Shown: piece by piece, positions 24,960 through 36,400 of the stretch
Layout: every line of letters begins with the position of its first letter
How positions within the stretch are numbered: position 1 is the stretch's first letter
Assembly (NCBI GenBank): GCA_032622095.1
Contig: CP136066.1
Location: 100,957,319-101,021,318, forward strand
Source of the DNA: Siphonodentalium dalli
Lineage: Eukaryota; Mollusca; Scaphopoda; Gadilida; Siphonodentaliidae
Reading direction: 5' to 3'
DNA: 64,000 bases
Program-made: the position numbers and the translations under genes
The notes under the pieces: model-generated
What the model was told of the DNA's origin: nothing
The model's database searches: none
What the model saw: only the letters and a program-made list of their open reading frames with translations

Positions 24960-26850
24960 TTTAAACCACGCCCATTAGACTCGTGGAAGCATGATACTGG
25001 CGATGATTATATATATGTTTGGTGGTAATCAGCAACTAAACAAATTCTGAGAATAGTTATGACCCCACATCTCTCACCCAAACGACAGAAATTTGGCGTC
25101 TTTAAATCACAAGATTATATTCCTCGTACCATAGAGAAGAATAATATATCAATTTGGTGGAAATCTGGGCTAAAAATAGTTTATTAAATCAATTGTTGAT
25201 GCAACGCTGACTCGAACAACGCCATATTATATTGCGAAGGTGATTATGTATTCGTTTGTTGGAAATCGGCGACAAAACTATTTCACCATATTTTTTTAAT
25301 TTTGTCGACCTCCCCCTTTTCTTACCCTGACACCAACAGTGTCATTTCAGAAAAATTTAACCCGCACTATTATCTTCCTTGTAAAAAGTTACCCCTCTTA
25401 GAACGCCTTAGTGCCATCTCGATTGTATCGCGTAAAATTATATATAGAACGCACACAGACAGACAGAAAGACAGACAGACGGCACGATTTCTTGTATCAT
25501 TTGAGAAGAACGTGTCTGAATTTGATGGTAAATGGTACTAAAAATATTTTGTATCAGTTTCGGTGACCCTCCCGTCCCTATTTCGGACTCAAGCTGCACA
25601 CACTAAGACTCATTAGATATTAGAGATGCATATATATGAAATTGGTGAAAATTGGCGAGTATACAAATTCCTATCAAATTTAAGGTCCCCATATCTCTCA
25701 CCCATAGAGCACCAATTTGGTGTATCTAAACCACACGATAAGATTCCTCGTATCACGGAGAAGAATATGTATCAATCTGGTGGAAATCGGCACTAAACAT
25801 ATAGATATAATTTTTTGTGTGCCTCTCATCTTTATACACAACTGACTCGAATGGCCCCACTTGTGACATCCTTAAACCACATGATTACACTCCTGATATC
25901 ATGGAGATGATTGTTTATAAGTTTGGTGATAATCGGCGACTAAACATTTTTTTTATCAAATTTGGTGACAATCCCTCCCCCCATCTATCATACAAACAGC
26001 ACCACTATGGCATCTTTAAATCACACGATTAGATTCCTCGTATCATGGATAAGAAGGTGTATCAATTTGGTGAAATTGGCGCTCAAAAAAATGTGCATCA
26101 ATTTTGGTGCCCCTGTCCCTTTCAATGCAACCCTGACTCGAATGAGGCCACATTTGACAGATATAAGCCACACCATTAGACTCCTCATACCATGGGGATG
26201 ATGTTGTATAAGTGTGGTGGCAATCGGCGACTAAACCAATTATTATCAAATTTAGTGCCCGCCCCCTCCCAATCTCTCATCCAAAAGACAACAATTTTGG
26301 AGTTGTTAAATTGCACAATTAGACTCCTTGTATCATGAAGAAGAATATATATCAATTTGGTGGAAATTGGCGCTAAAATTAGTTTTATCAATTTTGGTGC
26401 CCCTCTCCCCTTCCGTGCATCCCTGACTCGAACAACGCCACTTTTGACATATTTAAACCACACCGTTGGATTATTCATATCATGCGAATGATTATTTGTA
26501 AGTTTCGTGGCAATCGGCGACAGAACAAAAATCTGCCCCCCCCCCCCCCTTCCGGGCACCCCTGACGCGAACGGCGCGACTTTTGCCATATTTAAACCAC
26601 ACCATTAGATTCCTCATATTATGGGGATGATTATATATAAGTTTGGTGGCAATCGGCGACAATTTTTTTTTCTGCCCCTCTCCCTTTCCTGCCCCTGACA
26701 ACAACGGCGTCACTTTAGAAAATTCTAACCCCGACCATTATCTTTCTCGTAAAAAGCTACTCCTAGTAGACACCTTTGGCATCATCTAGATGTTCCCCTG
26801 TGAATTGCTATAGAACACAGACAGACAGACAGACATTCGCAAATATAGAT
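24960..26850 (+). repeat. ~145-bp alternating tandem array with ACAG microsatellite tail
   Basis: Two monomer types alternate. One has 'GACATATTTAAACCACACC' and 'GTGGCAATCGGCGAC'; the other has 'TAGATTCCTCGTA' and 'AATTTGGTGGAAATCGGCG'. The resulting dimer is about 285-295 bp, with C-rich linkers between (a C-run near 26,536). About a dozen monomers occur. The array ends in an ACAGACAG tail near 26,815-26,835. A reverse-oriented fragment of the same family lies at 59,530-59,750 in copy 2 intron 1. Confidence 0.8.
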
Positions 26851-26857
26851 ATAGATT

Positions 26858-27035
26858 GTAGTTATATGGTAATAAAACTACAATTTATGAGAGTTAGTTC
26901 AAGGACAGCGCTACACCAATGAACTATATAAACAATCTTTGATCACTCAAAGCCATTTTATTTACATTCAATTCATCTGTTATCATGTTTGTGTCATTGC
27001 TTGATAAATGTAATATTGTAAATTTATGTCTATTT
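26858..27035. other. Downstream flank shared with P450 copy 2
   Basis: From 26,858 to about 26,965 the sequence matches 62,977-63,104 with small indels (for example TTTATGAGAGTTAGTTC and CAAAGCCATTTT in both). This shows that the duplicated block extends past the P450 stop codon. It is non-coding. Confidence 0.75.
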
Positions 27036-27555
27036 TTAATTTTCATTGTATAATCTGGTTGGGAATTGGGTACAAAACGGGAGCATTCCAGTAGTGCGTG
27101 ATATTTTGATGTCAGAATTGGGATACGAACCCACGCCAGTTTTGATATTTTGATAACCTTTTATGGTAGGTATCAAGCATATATTAATACAATCTGCCTT
27201 TGGCATTTTGGATGCATGTAATGAACAATCAATCACAGAAGGCAACCAAGCAGTGTTCTCAGTTGTATGATTGACAGGTTTCATAAGAGGATCATCAGCT
27301 ATAACAGTCTCACTCTTAATATTAGATACACAGTTATTCAACATGTGTATTTACTTCATTTGTACTAGGATGCTCAATAACAACATCAGGGCAAATAGTT
27401 ATTAGTCCATGTTTATGTGATGCCGTGCAACTCATAAGTGTTGACTTCCCCTTTTCGCCGACAGACAATATTGTCTGTATGGTTACATCTCTGATTGTAA
27501 TGTTAAAATAATTTTTTTCCATGATAGACAACTGCTGTGAGCAATAGGCATTCAC
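27036..27555 (-). other. Unrecognised possible coding relic (two overlapping ORFs)
   Basis: On the minus strand an ORF of 73 codons (27,555-27,334) runs directly into one of 102 codons (27,344-27,036) in another frame, as if one coding region of about 175 residues carried a frameshift. Composition is protein-like, but I recognise no motif or family. Upstream of 27,555 the frame closes. It could be a decayed transposon ORF or chance. Confidence 0.25.
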
Positions 27556-28744
27556 TTATTTTGTTGTGACGTTTAATATGAGAGCTGGAAATAATGCTGT
27601 GTTTGTGTCATAGCTCATAAGGCAATATGAAGCTCTGAAATATACAACAACTGGTAACTTGCACCGATTGACCTCGGCTGTAAATACTGGTTGAGTTACT
27701 ACAGAATCAGACACGAGAAGACATATTCATCAGAATCCACTGGAACGTTATCATTCATGTCATGACCCTGCGGGTTTTATCTTTAAGCTTGTACTTAAAA
27801 TTTTAATGTAATGTCTCCTCGAATTACCATAAAGATTTCAAAGCACAGATTTTGATGTTGAGTTCTCGGTTGGTAGTGCGTATTAGACTATATACTATAT
27901 AGCATTAATATAAATGAAGAAATGATAATTACTAGATATCAGGGAATCAAGTACTTTTCAAAGTAATGCATTGCAATTACTAGCCTTTTTTCTACATTAA
28001 TATTTCCATTAATTTTATCAGTGTCAGATTACAAATTAAGACTATGCTTGTGTCTCCCAACCTGCCATAAAAGCTAAAGGTCCCTATTTTTTATCCATTC
28101 CATGTTTGGCTATAAATTAGTGTTTCAACACAATCTAAGCATTCACGTGCTACCAATGGCAATGAGATAAGTAAAGAGGTAATTTCCCTTGTCATAAACA
28201 ATATGAGCGATATTCTTATTTTTTTTTAAATCCCTACCTATCATATTTTGCTCAAGCGAATATAACCTTTAGTCAAATTAGACATTAGATTAATTATGAC
28301 AATCTGCTATTTTCCCCCAGGAACTTTATCAATATACCAAATGATATACCTCATATTATATCAATATATATACCATGGTTGCAACTACAATTAGATACTC
28401 ACCTCGGAGCTCGCACAAGTTTGACAATGTGTATGTACGTATTCTTTGAATTGTCACATGTAATGGCAATGAGATACATGTTGAGGTGATTTCCCTTATC
28501 ATAAACAATACGAGTGTGGCGATCAATGCTTGGTATATAGAAAGACTACCACACGAGTGATTATATGCGTTCCGCTTCAGTATATAGCTGTTAACCATGC
28601 GCATGTCTTGATGTCAGTTCCGTCCGTAAGGGAGTGTGTTTGGTGACGTCATGGGGTGAAGACTTGTATATGTATGTGACTCCATTGCTTGTGTATATAC
28701 ATTTATGCTATGTAAATACTAGTTTTATATAGTAGTGTATACAT
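27556..28744. other. Non-coding stretch with a short direct repeat
   Basis: No gene was recognised. About 60 bp around 28,153-28,212 and 28,462-28,519 are related (AATGGCAATGAGATA ... TTTCCCTT.TCATAAACAAT), about 310 bp apart. The intervening sequence is AT-rich. Confidence 0.45.
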
Positions 28745-30000
28745 GGTCCAGGAGATGAGGGACCCTGTAGGCTGACAAATTAAATAAGTCGCTCTTCAAA
28801 AGGTTTCGTCCTTAGGCCTTCTTCAGTTGATATTATTCAGACAAAATCACATGATGGTATTCAATTAAACACACAAAATAACAATGGCAGATTATTTTAC
28901 AACGACGTTAAAGGTCTTTCGTCAGAGAACATCAACTAACACTATATAGACAACGCTATCGCAGCATTGACAATCAAAAGTTGGCGCCGTTTCCTCTAGC
29001 ATTGAAACTGTGACCAGTCCGGGTTTTCAACTTAGCTATCCAACGGTCTTCAAGAATCAGTATCAGCTGTTTGTTCCCATTAATCTTTTCTAAAACCGAT
29101 AAATACCCTTAAATTGTCAATGGAATATCCCGGTTTATTAAAATGTCCATATATAGGCCGGCTTATAATCGCGACGTTGAATGTCCCTCAGATGATCCAC
29201 GACCCTTTATGACAACGTACACCGCGTATCCTATATATTGGGGAGCCGTTCCTCTATGTATCCCCTATTTGCAGATATCTGCTAGTGATTCACAGATATC
29301 TCCTCGTGAATTAACAAATATCTGCTAATGATTTAGAGATATCTCCTAATGAATTAAGAGATATCTGCTAGTGATTTAAAGATATCTCCATATTAATATG
29401 GAGATATCTCCTTAGCAATTGGAAATATCTTCACAATAATTGGAGATATATCTTATTGAATTGGCGATATCTCCAAATGAATTGGAGATATCTGTAAATA
29501 GGGGATAAATAGAGGAACGGCGCCCCATAGGATCCACATATCAAACAACTTAAACAATATATCACATTTCTGGTTTTACAATTACTATTTCTACACACTT
29601 TATATTCTGCATTCCGTGTCGTATTTTTAATTTCATCCAAACACATAATTGTGCAAGTGGCACACGAATCCGTACATGATTGTGAAGGCATCGATACAGA
29701 TCTACTCGTTTTACGATGAACCAGAATATCCCCCAAATTACTGTCTATCTTGTATGAGATTAAAGGCGGCTCGGCAAAAACCGTCCGCATCCGGTTTGAT
29801 TAATATATATAGAATATCCATATGCTTCCTGGTTATCTCTCCTAAACCCGGGAGAGTACTGCTATATGTCACCACAAGATGTACCCTTCCATATTTTGTC
29901 ACCTTGGCTGTTTTCCTCCATTTTAACAATTGCTTCCTGTCTAAGCTATCGACCTATCTGGGCTGTTTCTCGGTGAATCGCGCACTGTATTCACTCCGCC
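28745..30000 (-). mobile_element. Penelope-like element (PLE) 3' half, degraded, with a MITE inside
   Basis: On the minus strand, coding relics in shifting frames resemble the RT-distal and GIY-YIG endonuclease region of PLEs: LVVTYSSTLPGLGEITRKHM (about 29,870-29,810), PLISYKIDSNLGDILVHRKT (about 29,765-29,705), a Cys-rich stretch ending NVIYCLSCLICGS (about 29,545), then, after an inserted MITE (29,236-29,529), GHFNKPGYSIDNLRVF (about 29,145-29,100) and a W-I-A-K-L-K-T motif (about 29,020). Beyond the coding part lies CTGAAGAAGG ... GGACGAAAC (28,826-28,803), a signature often found at PLE ends. PLEs are retroelements with a telomerase-like reverse transcriptase. The RT itself is not seen. 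At least three frame changes make it inactive. Confidence 0.8.
29236..29529. mobile_element. GATATC-repeat MITE inserted in the PLE
   Basis: The ends are an inverted repeat of about 38-40 bp: GCCGTTCCTCTATGTATCCC on the left, its complement near 29,498-29,524 on the right, outer bases TATTGGGG and CCCCATA. The interior is about eleven GATATC (or AATATC) motifs about 21 bp apart, centred on the palindrome CCATATTAATATGG (29,388-29,401). It splits the PLE between its Cys-rich stretch and the HFN motif. A possible imperfect duplication (GGATCC/GGATAC) flanks it. It has no ORF, so it is non-autonomous. Confidence 0.8.
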
Positions 30001-30489
30001 TTTATAATTGCTTTTAGCTCAATACTTTAGCGTTGTAAGCTATTGTCGTCGACAGGAATATCCGATTTTTAGAAAGATTCTGGCGGAGATTTCAAAGCTA
30101 ATTTACAGCCTTTCCAGAAGAATTTCGGACCAATTGTTTTTCTTTTCCTGACAGTTCGATACGCACGCCAGTTTTATGCTATGAGTGCAATAAATTATTC
30201 CATAACATGGCCATTAAACGCGTAAGAAGTCAGAAATCCCAGTATATTTCGTCCAGCCTTTGCCATATTTTCGGGGCAGTACTCCGAGATCGCTGCGATA
30301 TCGAGCGAGATTACGGTACATGACAAATTGCGGATTGAGACGGAATGCGAGACAGAATGACAAACTGCGGAACAGAAATTTCAATAACGTGGGACGGCCG
30401 ATTTCTCGAAGAATTTAGCACATATAGGGCTTATTTTGGCGTCTAACGAAAGCTCCATATTCTCCCGAAATAAATATATTAAACCTGTC
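30001..30489. other. Unassigned segment between PLE and gypsy relics
   Basis: No ORF with motifs and no tandem repeat were seen. It may include the more decayed 5' part of the PLE. Confidence 0.4.
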
Positions 30490-30890
30490 AATCACAGGAC
30501 CCCATATATATCGGAAACCAGTGACAATCGAAACGGACAGTAACCCAATAGTTGCTATATATACATGGAAATAATCTTAACGACATGACACCACGTATCC
30601 AGCGAACGATGCTGAAATTACAGAAGTATGACCTGAATTCCCAGTACACACCCAAAAACAACTTGTTATAGCAGACACAATATCGCGAGCCTACATACCT
30701 CACGTTAGTTCTGATATTGAGTTGTCAGAGGAAATGGATGTGTGTGTGTCGATACAATAAGATCATCTCTACCGATTTCTGACCAAAAATGGAATGAATT
30801 CGATGAAGCCAGCGCAGAAGATTCCACATTGCAACACGTTATCGATAAGTTGCAGAGAGGTGATTTGAAATTAAATCACCCATACTGTCA
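30490..30890 (+). pseudogene. Ty3/gypsy LTR-retrotransposon RNase H-connection fragment
   Basis: Broken frames encode the end of an RNase H domain: KPVTIETDSNPIVAI (about 30,508-30,555), then in a second frame LNDMTPRIQRTMLKLQKYDL (about 30,576-30,635) and YTPKNNLL, then after a one-base shift IADTISRAY (about 30,670-30,695). This order matches the RNase H to integrase connection of Ty3/gypsy pol. At least two frameshifts and a stop are present. The fragment ends where a LINE piece starts at about 30,900. No LTRs or integrase were seen. Confidence 0.75.
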
Positions 30891-30904
30891 CATCATTTGC
30901 ATTA

Positions 30905-31985
30905 TTTCGAACATTCATCTTACCCTTATACACTTATGGACTAGAACTCTCTCTACCATCTGGGAGGATTCTTGATCAACTGGAGAAGCACCATAGACGG
31001 ATTTATAGACAACTACTTTCTCTACCGAGTAATGCGGCTAATGTCTCAGTATATATACTATCTGGTCTCTTACCCTTGCAAGCCGTCATCCACAAAAGAG
31101 CAATGGGTCTATTTGGAAATATATCACGCCTAGCTGTGGACTCTTGTGAACATCAACTTGCCATGAGGCAACTTTCATTCAAACCATCTACCAGTAACAG
31201 TTGGTTTATTGCTGTGCAACAAATTTTTGCTACGTACAACCTCCCAGATCCATTAGACATACTTCAACATCCTATGAGTAAAATGGAAATGAAGAATATG
31301 ATCAACAAAGCAGTCAACACATACTGGAAAGAGCAAATTCTAAATGATGCCAACATGTACCCATCACTAAACTTCTTATCCAAAGAATATTCTCCTGGAA
31401 AATGTCATCCAGTAATTACATGCAGTGCCACAAGCAGTAGAGACTACACTCGCATCCCAGTAAAAACTAAAATAGCCACTGGCACGTATATCTTGCAAAC
31501 TAATCGAGTGAAGTTTAATAAGGCCGAAGTTGATCCTACCTGTCAACTCTGCAAGCAACATCCAGAGACTTTAGAACATTTCATACTGCAGTGTGACCAC
31601 CTGAATGATGTGCGTAAAAGAGTGATGCCACATATTACTCAACTGATCCAGGATGCCAGCAGGTCTCATCCCGAGATTCTACAGCACAGCCTGCTCCAGA
31701 TTGTGATTGATGCGAATGCAGCCATTAATAATGGTACCACACCAGCTAAAGAGATCGGTCTACTCCAATTCCATTCACGTAGACTATGCTACAACCTACA
31801 CACAGAAAGATATAATGGTCTAAAATTGACAACCAAGTCGTTGGGTGACACCCATGGATGATCTTAATTATCACTGATATTTTAACAGAATTTTTAACCT
31901 GTACATAGATGCGTACTAAACTGTGAATAATACCGAAAGGGTGTGCCTTTAAAGGCAGAAAGTCAAGAAACAGGTAAACAGGTAA
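30905..31985 (+). pseudogene. LINE pol 3' fragment with tail
   Basis: An open frame from about 30,905 to the stop at 31,859-31,861 (about 318 codons; the stretch from 31,076 is uninterrupted) encodes the post-reverse-transcriptase domain of a LINE: LPLYTYGLELSLPSGRILDQ, HHRRIYRQLLSLPS, and a C-terminal knuckle CQLCKQHPETLEHFILQCDH (31,540-31,600). The RT core is missing, so it is 5'-truncated and joined abruptly to the gypsy fragment. The 3' end carries a short repeated tail (CAGGTAAA twice, about 31,971-31,987) that abuts a minus-strand exon relic. It differs in sequence from the other LINEs in the window. Confidence 0.8.
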
Positions 31986-31987
31986 AT

Positions 31988-32279
31988 GTTTCATGTCAGA
32001 TACCCAGCCACTGGTGAAATAATTATGGGAATTTAATGTCTTGTAGTTTTTCCTCCAACGTGTATGCGCTCACAGAATTCACCAGGTAGTTCACAATATC
32101 TGGATAAGTCATATCTGCAAATCCGCTAGTTGCGTCAGTTTCAGATCTCCATTTTACTTTGTTTACATTGTCGTACGGGTCGATTCCGTCGATTAACTCC
32201 AGCTTTTCAAGGTATCTCCGCTTTGAACGTTCGTCTAAAGTATCGATATACTTTTGTCCGGTTTTCTTTTTTGTCGCCA
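31988..32279 (-). pseudogene. First exon of a YqaJ/SWIM-type uncharacterised protein family, interrupted
   Basis: The minus-strand ATG at 32,279 starts MATKKKTGQKYIDTLDERSK, followed by RRYLEKLELIDGIDPYD and TYPDIVNYLVNSVSAYTLEE. These motifs resemble the N-terminus of a multicopy invertebrate family whose later exons carry a SWIM-like zinc site and a YqaJ exonuclease domain (family assignment from memory). After LQDIK there is a frameshift, and the next frame reads YFTSGWVSDMKH (about 32,024-31,988), again matching the family's W-V-x-D motif. Coding stops where the LINE tail begins. Later exons are not in the window. It is probably a dead, transposon-related or multicopy gene copy. Confidence 0.6.
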
Positions 32280-32499
32280 TCTCGTTCAAATTAACACATA
32301 GTCGTTTATCGAGAGTAAAATTGTAGAAAAATGTCTTCGTGGATAGAAATGTAAACACAGACGAGCTTGACGCACAAGGTGGCGGCGCGCAAGAGGAATA
32401 ACTATATATACAACCTTAGCGAATACGGTCTATACAAACCGATCTCCAGACGTCCGCATACATGGTGTCGGCATTGTATTGGCTGTCTTCCCATAGTAC

Positions 32500-32869
32500 A
32501 CTGTGTTTGATTTTCGAAACAAACGAATGCTACAAATCAATCTGTGCGCTAACTGGGTGTGAATACATAGATAACGCCCAATCATTTGTGGAACCACGAT
32601 CAACCCGCATAGCAGTACATCTGTTCCATGACAAATGGCATCCCAACACTGATGGCGTGGAACGATTGGGCAGAAACATTCGCCACGGGACGAACAGTCG
32701 ACAGACCTTTGACCCTTCGTTTCATCAGCATGGTCGGTGGTCACACTCACAACCTGCGACGAATCACCAGTCCCCAGCGGGTGACTTGAAAGACTCCCAA
32801 ACTTTAATGGCTTCTGAACTCGGTAGTTTGATAGCAGAACTGAGAGCGTGCATCAAAGGGACAAATTAG
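32500..32869 (+). pseudogene. SGNH/GDSL-hydrolase-like ORF1 C-terminal fragment
   Basis: A frame open from at least 32,462 to a stop at 32,867-32,869 encodes NECYKSICALTGCEYIDNAQ and, after a spacer, FHDKWHPNTDGVERLGRNIR. The D-x-x-H with following G-x-x-x-L is block V of SGNH hydrolases, as in esterase-type ORF1 proteins of some LINE clades. The N-terminal catalytic Ser block is absent. It lies 594 bp upstream of the intact LINE ORF2 on the same strand, so it may be that element's ORF1, 5'-truncated. The long spacer is unusual, and it could instead belong to another element. Confidence 0.5.
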
Positions 32870-33462
32870 TTCCATGTGGTTTTTGTAGGCATGGCACAGC
32901 TTAATCTCCAGTAAGATGGACTTTGGTTTCATCGCACTTGTATACAAATTGAATAACGTTTTAATTACTTGTTTAACATCCGACATCGACCCTTTAAGTC
33001 GGCACGTTTTATGTACCGACAATGAACGCATTGTTGGTAATTATCTACCATAATCTCACTTGTTAGCACCATGTATCAATTAAATGATGACCACCAGCTT
33101 GTTATCAAATCATCTATAACGATCTTCATACGAACCAATGTGGATACAATAACAGGCCATCAGTGTAAACAACATGTGTTATGAAAGCAAACAAAAGCAT
33201 TTCGCCCAGTGGATAAGTAACTTTCATTTCTGTATGATTTCAAAATATTCCTTAAGTAAAATGTGTCCCTCTGTAGATTATGCTGTTGCCATGCACGATG
33301 AAGCACTATAATGGTATACTCTTTGTTTTTTAGTATTGTTGTTAAATTTTATTAGTATGAACGCATTATATACGTATACTTCAAATGTTTGATTTAGGTA
33401 AATTGTACAATTGTAGGGAGAATAGGAAATCTTACCAGCTCCATGGCTAGTACACTGAAATA
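32870..33462 (+). other. Spacer before the LINE ORF2
   Basis: No ORF or repeat was recognised. If the SGNH fragment and the 1153-aa ORF belong to one element, this is an inter-ORF region; otherwise it contains the 5' UTR of the LINE. Confidence 0.4.
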
Positions 33463-36400
33463 ATGTCTGACACTAGTTCAACAGATCACAGTAATACAAT
33501 CCGATATACAAGCTGGAATGTGCAAGGGATCCGTAAAAAAATAAGAGATCCAGATTTTAGAAACCAAATAGAGAGATATGAGTTTATTACTCTGGTAGAA
33601 ACGTGGCATCAAGATTCACCAGATATTCATTTAGAAGGGTATGAAAATCTAAATTTAAGTCGTTCCCAGGCCAAGAAAAAGGGTGGTATAGCCTTTTATT
33701 TTCTCTCAAAATTCAAAAAGTACATGCGAAAAGTCTACACTGTAAACGAGGTAGCACTATGTGTCGAGTTCGATGGTCAAATGCTTAACCAATCCTCAAA
33801 AGTAATATTTGTGTCATTGTATATTCCGCCCAGCAATTCTAGTTTTTGGAAGACGAAAGATAAAGACGATGATATATTTGAATGTGTCGAGAAGGCTTTA
33901 GCTCGATACAAGAGCGGTGAACTATTAATTCTCGGCGGGGATTTCAATGCACGCACAGGTGAATTGCCAGACCACGTGGTATCTGACAGTGATAAGCACA
34001 CGCCACTCCCAGCTGATTACATAATTGACACGTGCCCCAATAGAGCCAGTATGGATAGTCGTATAAACTCTTTTGGTCGCCAGCTCATAAATCTCAGCCG
34101 AAGTTGTGGTATTCGTGTAATTAATGGACGATCTACAGGCGATAGACTTGGTCATTTCACAAGCTATCAATATAATGGGGCGAGCGTCGTTGATTATATC
34201 CTTATAACAGAGAGTTTTCTTTGCGCGGTTGATTACTTTTGTGTTAAACTTCCAACTGAATTCTCTGACCATTGTCAATTAGTTCTTCACTTAAAATATG
34301 ACAATGAACGATGCCAATCACAAAACAAATATAAATATACCCAACTTAGAACACATCTTAAATGGGCAGAGCATAGTGAGGAGAAATTACGCAACGCCAT
34401 GCATAATACGTCCATTCGCGGACGCTTAGCTGATTATAAAACGTATCACTATCAGCATGATGTTTATGGTGCCAAAAATGCGACCAAAGACCTTATGCAA
34501 ATAGTAAAAGACGTAAACATGTACGCATGTGTACGAAGGGTAGTTAGTAGGAAGAAAACTCCGCGTAAAAGAAAATGGTTTGACGGACAATGTAGGGAAT
34601 TTAAGCGCGATCTCGGGAAAATCATTAATGATATGAGGAATAACCCATTTGACCCAAACCTAAGAACGCGATACCATGTGAAACGAAAAGCGTACAAAAA
34701 GGCGCTGAAGGCTAAACGACGAGCATTCTACGCAGATATATATTGTAAACTAGATACTTTAGAAACAACCAACCCAAAACAATATTGGGAAATCATAACA
34801 AAAATGCGGCAGAGACCGCTCTCACAAAATGAACTTGATGCTGATCGATCAGTTGATTTTTTCACTGAGCTTTATTGTCCGAAACCTGATAATCCAGATT
34901 GTGGATTATCTTCGGACACATATCAAACTTGTAATCAAGCTATCAATAATGATGATATCACGACAGAGGAAGTTCTTGGCGCTACAAGAGAACTAAAAAA
35001 CGGAAAGGCGATTGGACCCGACCAAAATTCGAACGAATTGCTGAAGTCACTCGTTCCATTGATAATTGATGAAATTGTAAAATTGTTTAACTTAATTCTG
35101 GAGACAGGACATTATCCGAGTGATTGGAGCGAATCTACCCTCACTTTAATTCACAAAAAAGGAGACAAAAGTGATCCCAATAACTACAGGGCAATAGCAA
35201 TATCATCGGCGGTCGGTAAATTGTTTAACAAAATAATTAATCGTCGGTTAATCGATTTCTTACATGTAAACAATATTATCAGCGAAAACCAATTTGGTTT
35301 TTCGAAAGGGAAGAGCACCATTGATGGAGCATTTGTTCTGCACGCGGCCATTCAAAAATACAAACGATTGGGAAAGCCCCTATATGCTGCATTCATAGAT
35401 TTCAGAAAAGCGTTCGATACAGTAAACAGACAATTACTTTTTAAAAAATTAAAATGCGCGGGCATTAAGGGACTCATACTACGGATAATACAGTCACTAT
35501 ATGACAATAGCTACTATATCACCAAAACAAACAAAGGGTTGGGGCCTCCATGCTTATCGACGATAGGTGTTAGGCAGGGATACATATTGTCCCCAAACCT
35601 GTTCAAAATCTTTATTGACGACATTAAAAAAGAGTTTGACAGTCCTTGCGAGGCTGTCCATTTAGGCAATGATACACTTAATCACATTTTATTCGCTGAC
35701 GACCTGGTTTTACTTTCTGATACTCCAAGTGGGCTACAGTGCTGTCTAAACAGACTAAATAGATACACTGAGAACAATAAACTCACCGTGAACACTGATA
35801 AAACTAAATGTGTGGTGTTTAGAAGTAGGAAAACAAAAACTTTACCAGACTTTCACATTGGAAATCAAAAGTTGGAAATTGTTAATGAATACAATTATCT
35901 TGGAATTAAATTTAGTAATACGGGTAGATTCTCACATGCAATGGAAGAATTGAGTGCTAAAGGACTCAAAGCAATGCATTCTTTATTTAACGCATGTACA
36001 AACGACGCACCGATTCCACTAGTGACTTCTGTAAAACTCTTCGATAGATTAATTAAGCCGATATTGTTATATGGTAGCGAAATATGGGGTGTGGAAATAA
36101 CCACTAAAAATCACGACCGCCTTCCATGTGAGAAGGTACACATAAAATATTGTAAGCGGTTACTCGGAGTCGGCAGATTTTCTTCGAACAACGCGGTTCG
36201 CGCCGAGTTAGGGAGCCATCCATTATTTATTGACGTGGCATGCAGACTTTCATCTTATGTAATTAAGATAATTTCACGGTCGGACTGTAATCTGCTCCGT
36301 AATGCTGCGTTGGAACAACAAGTGGCATCGGTTAAGAAATCAATCTTCAAAACGGCAGAATCACTGGGGTGGAATATTGCAGACCTAAACAATCCGGGTC

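Larger units (their letters stand above)
21992..26857. mobile_element. 4.87-kb composite repeat block absent from P450 copy 2
   Basis: Flanks match copy 2 on both sides: 'TTTATTTAGAA' before 21,992 and 'GTAGTTATATGG' from 26,858 are adjacent at about 62,965-62,988. The block starts CTAGCAGGGTTACCCGGCG and ends in an ACAG microsatellite plus ATATAGATATAGATT. 'AGA' at both edges may be a short target duplication. Inside are unassigned sequence (22,060-23,220), a 76-bp minisatellite (23,265-23,840), more unassigned sequence to 24,460, an AT-rich module (24,470-24,900) and a ~145-bp tandem array. A complement of the start (GCAACGCCGGGTACCACAGC) occurs at 51,361. The block could be one element or several nested ones. 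Confidence 0.6.

Noticed and set aside
29236..29529. GATATC repeats read as a CRISPR or origin-like iteron array
   Set aside because: They lie between terminal inverted repeats and interrupt a retroelement, which fits a MITE better. The GATATC cores are only about 14-15 bp apart edge to edge, with degenerate spacers.
33777..34697. Minus-strand ORFs inside the LINE ORF2
   Set aside because: They are antisense shadows of the endonuclease/RT gene.
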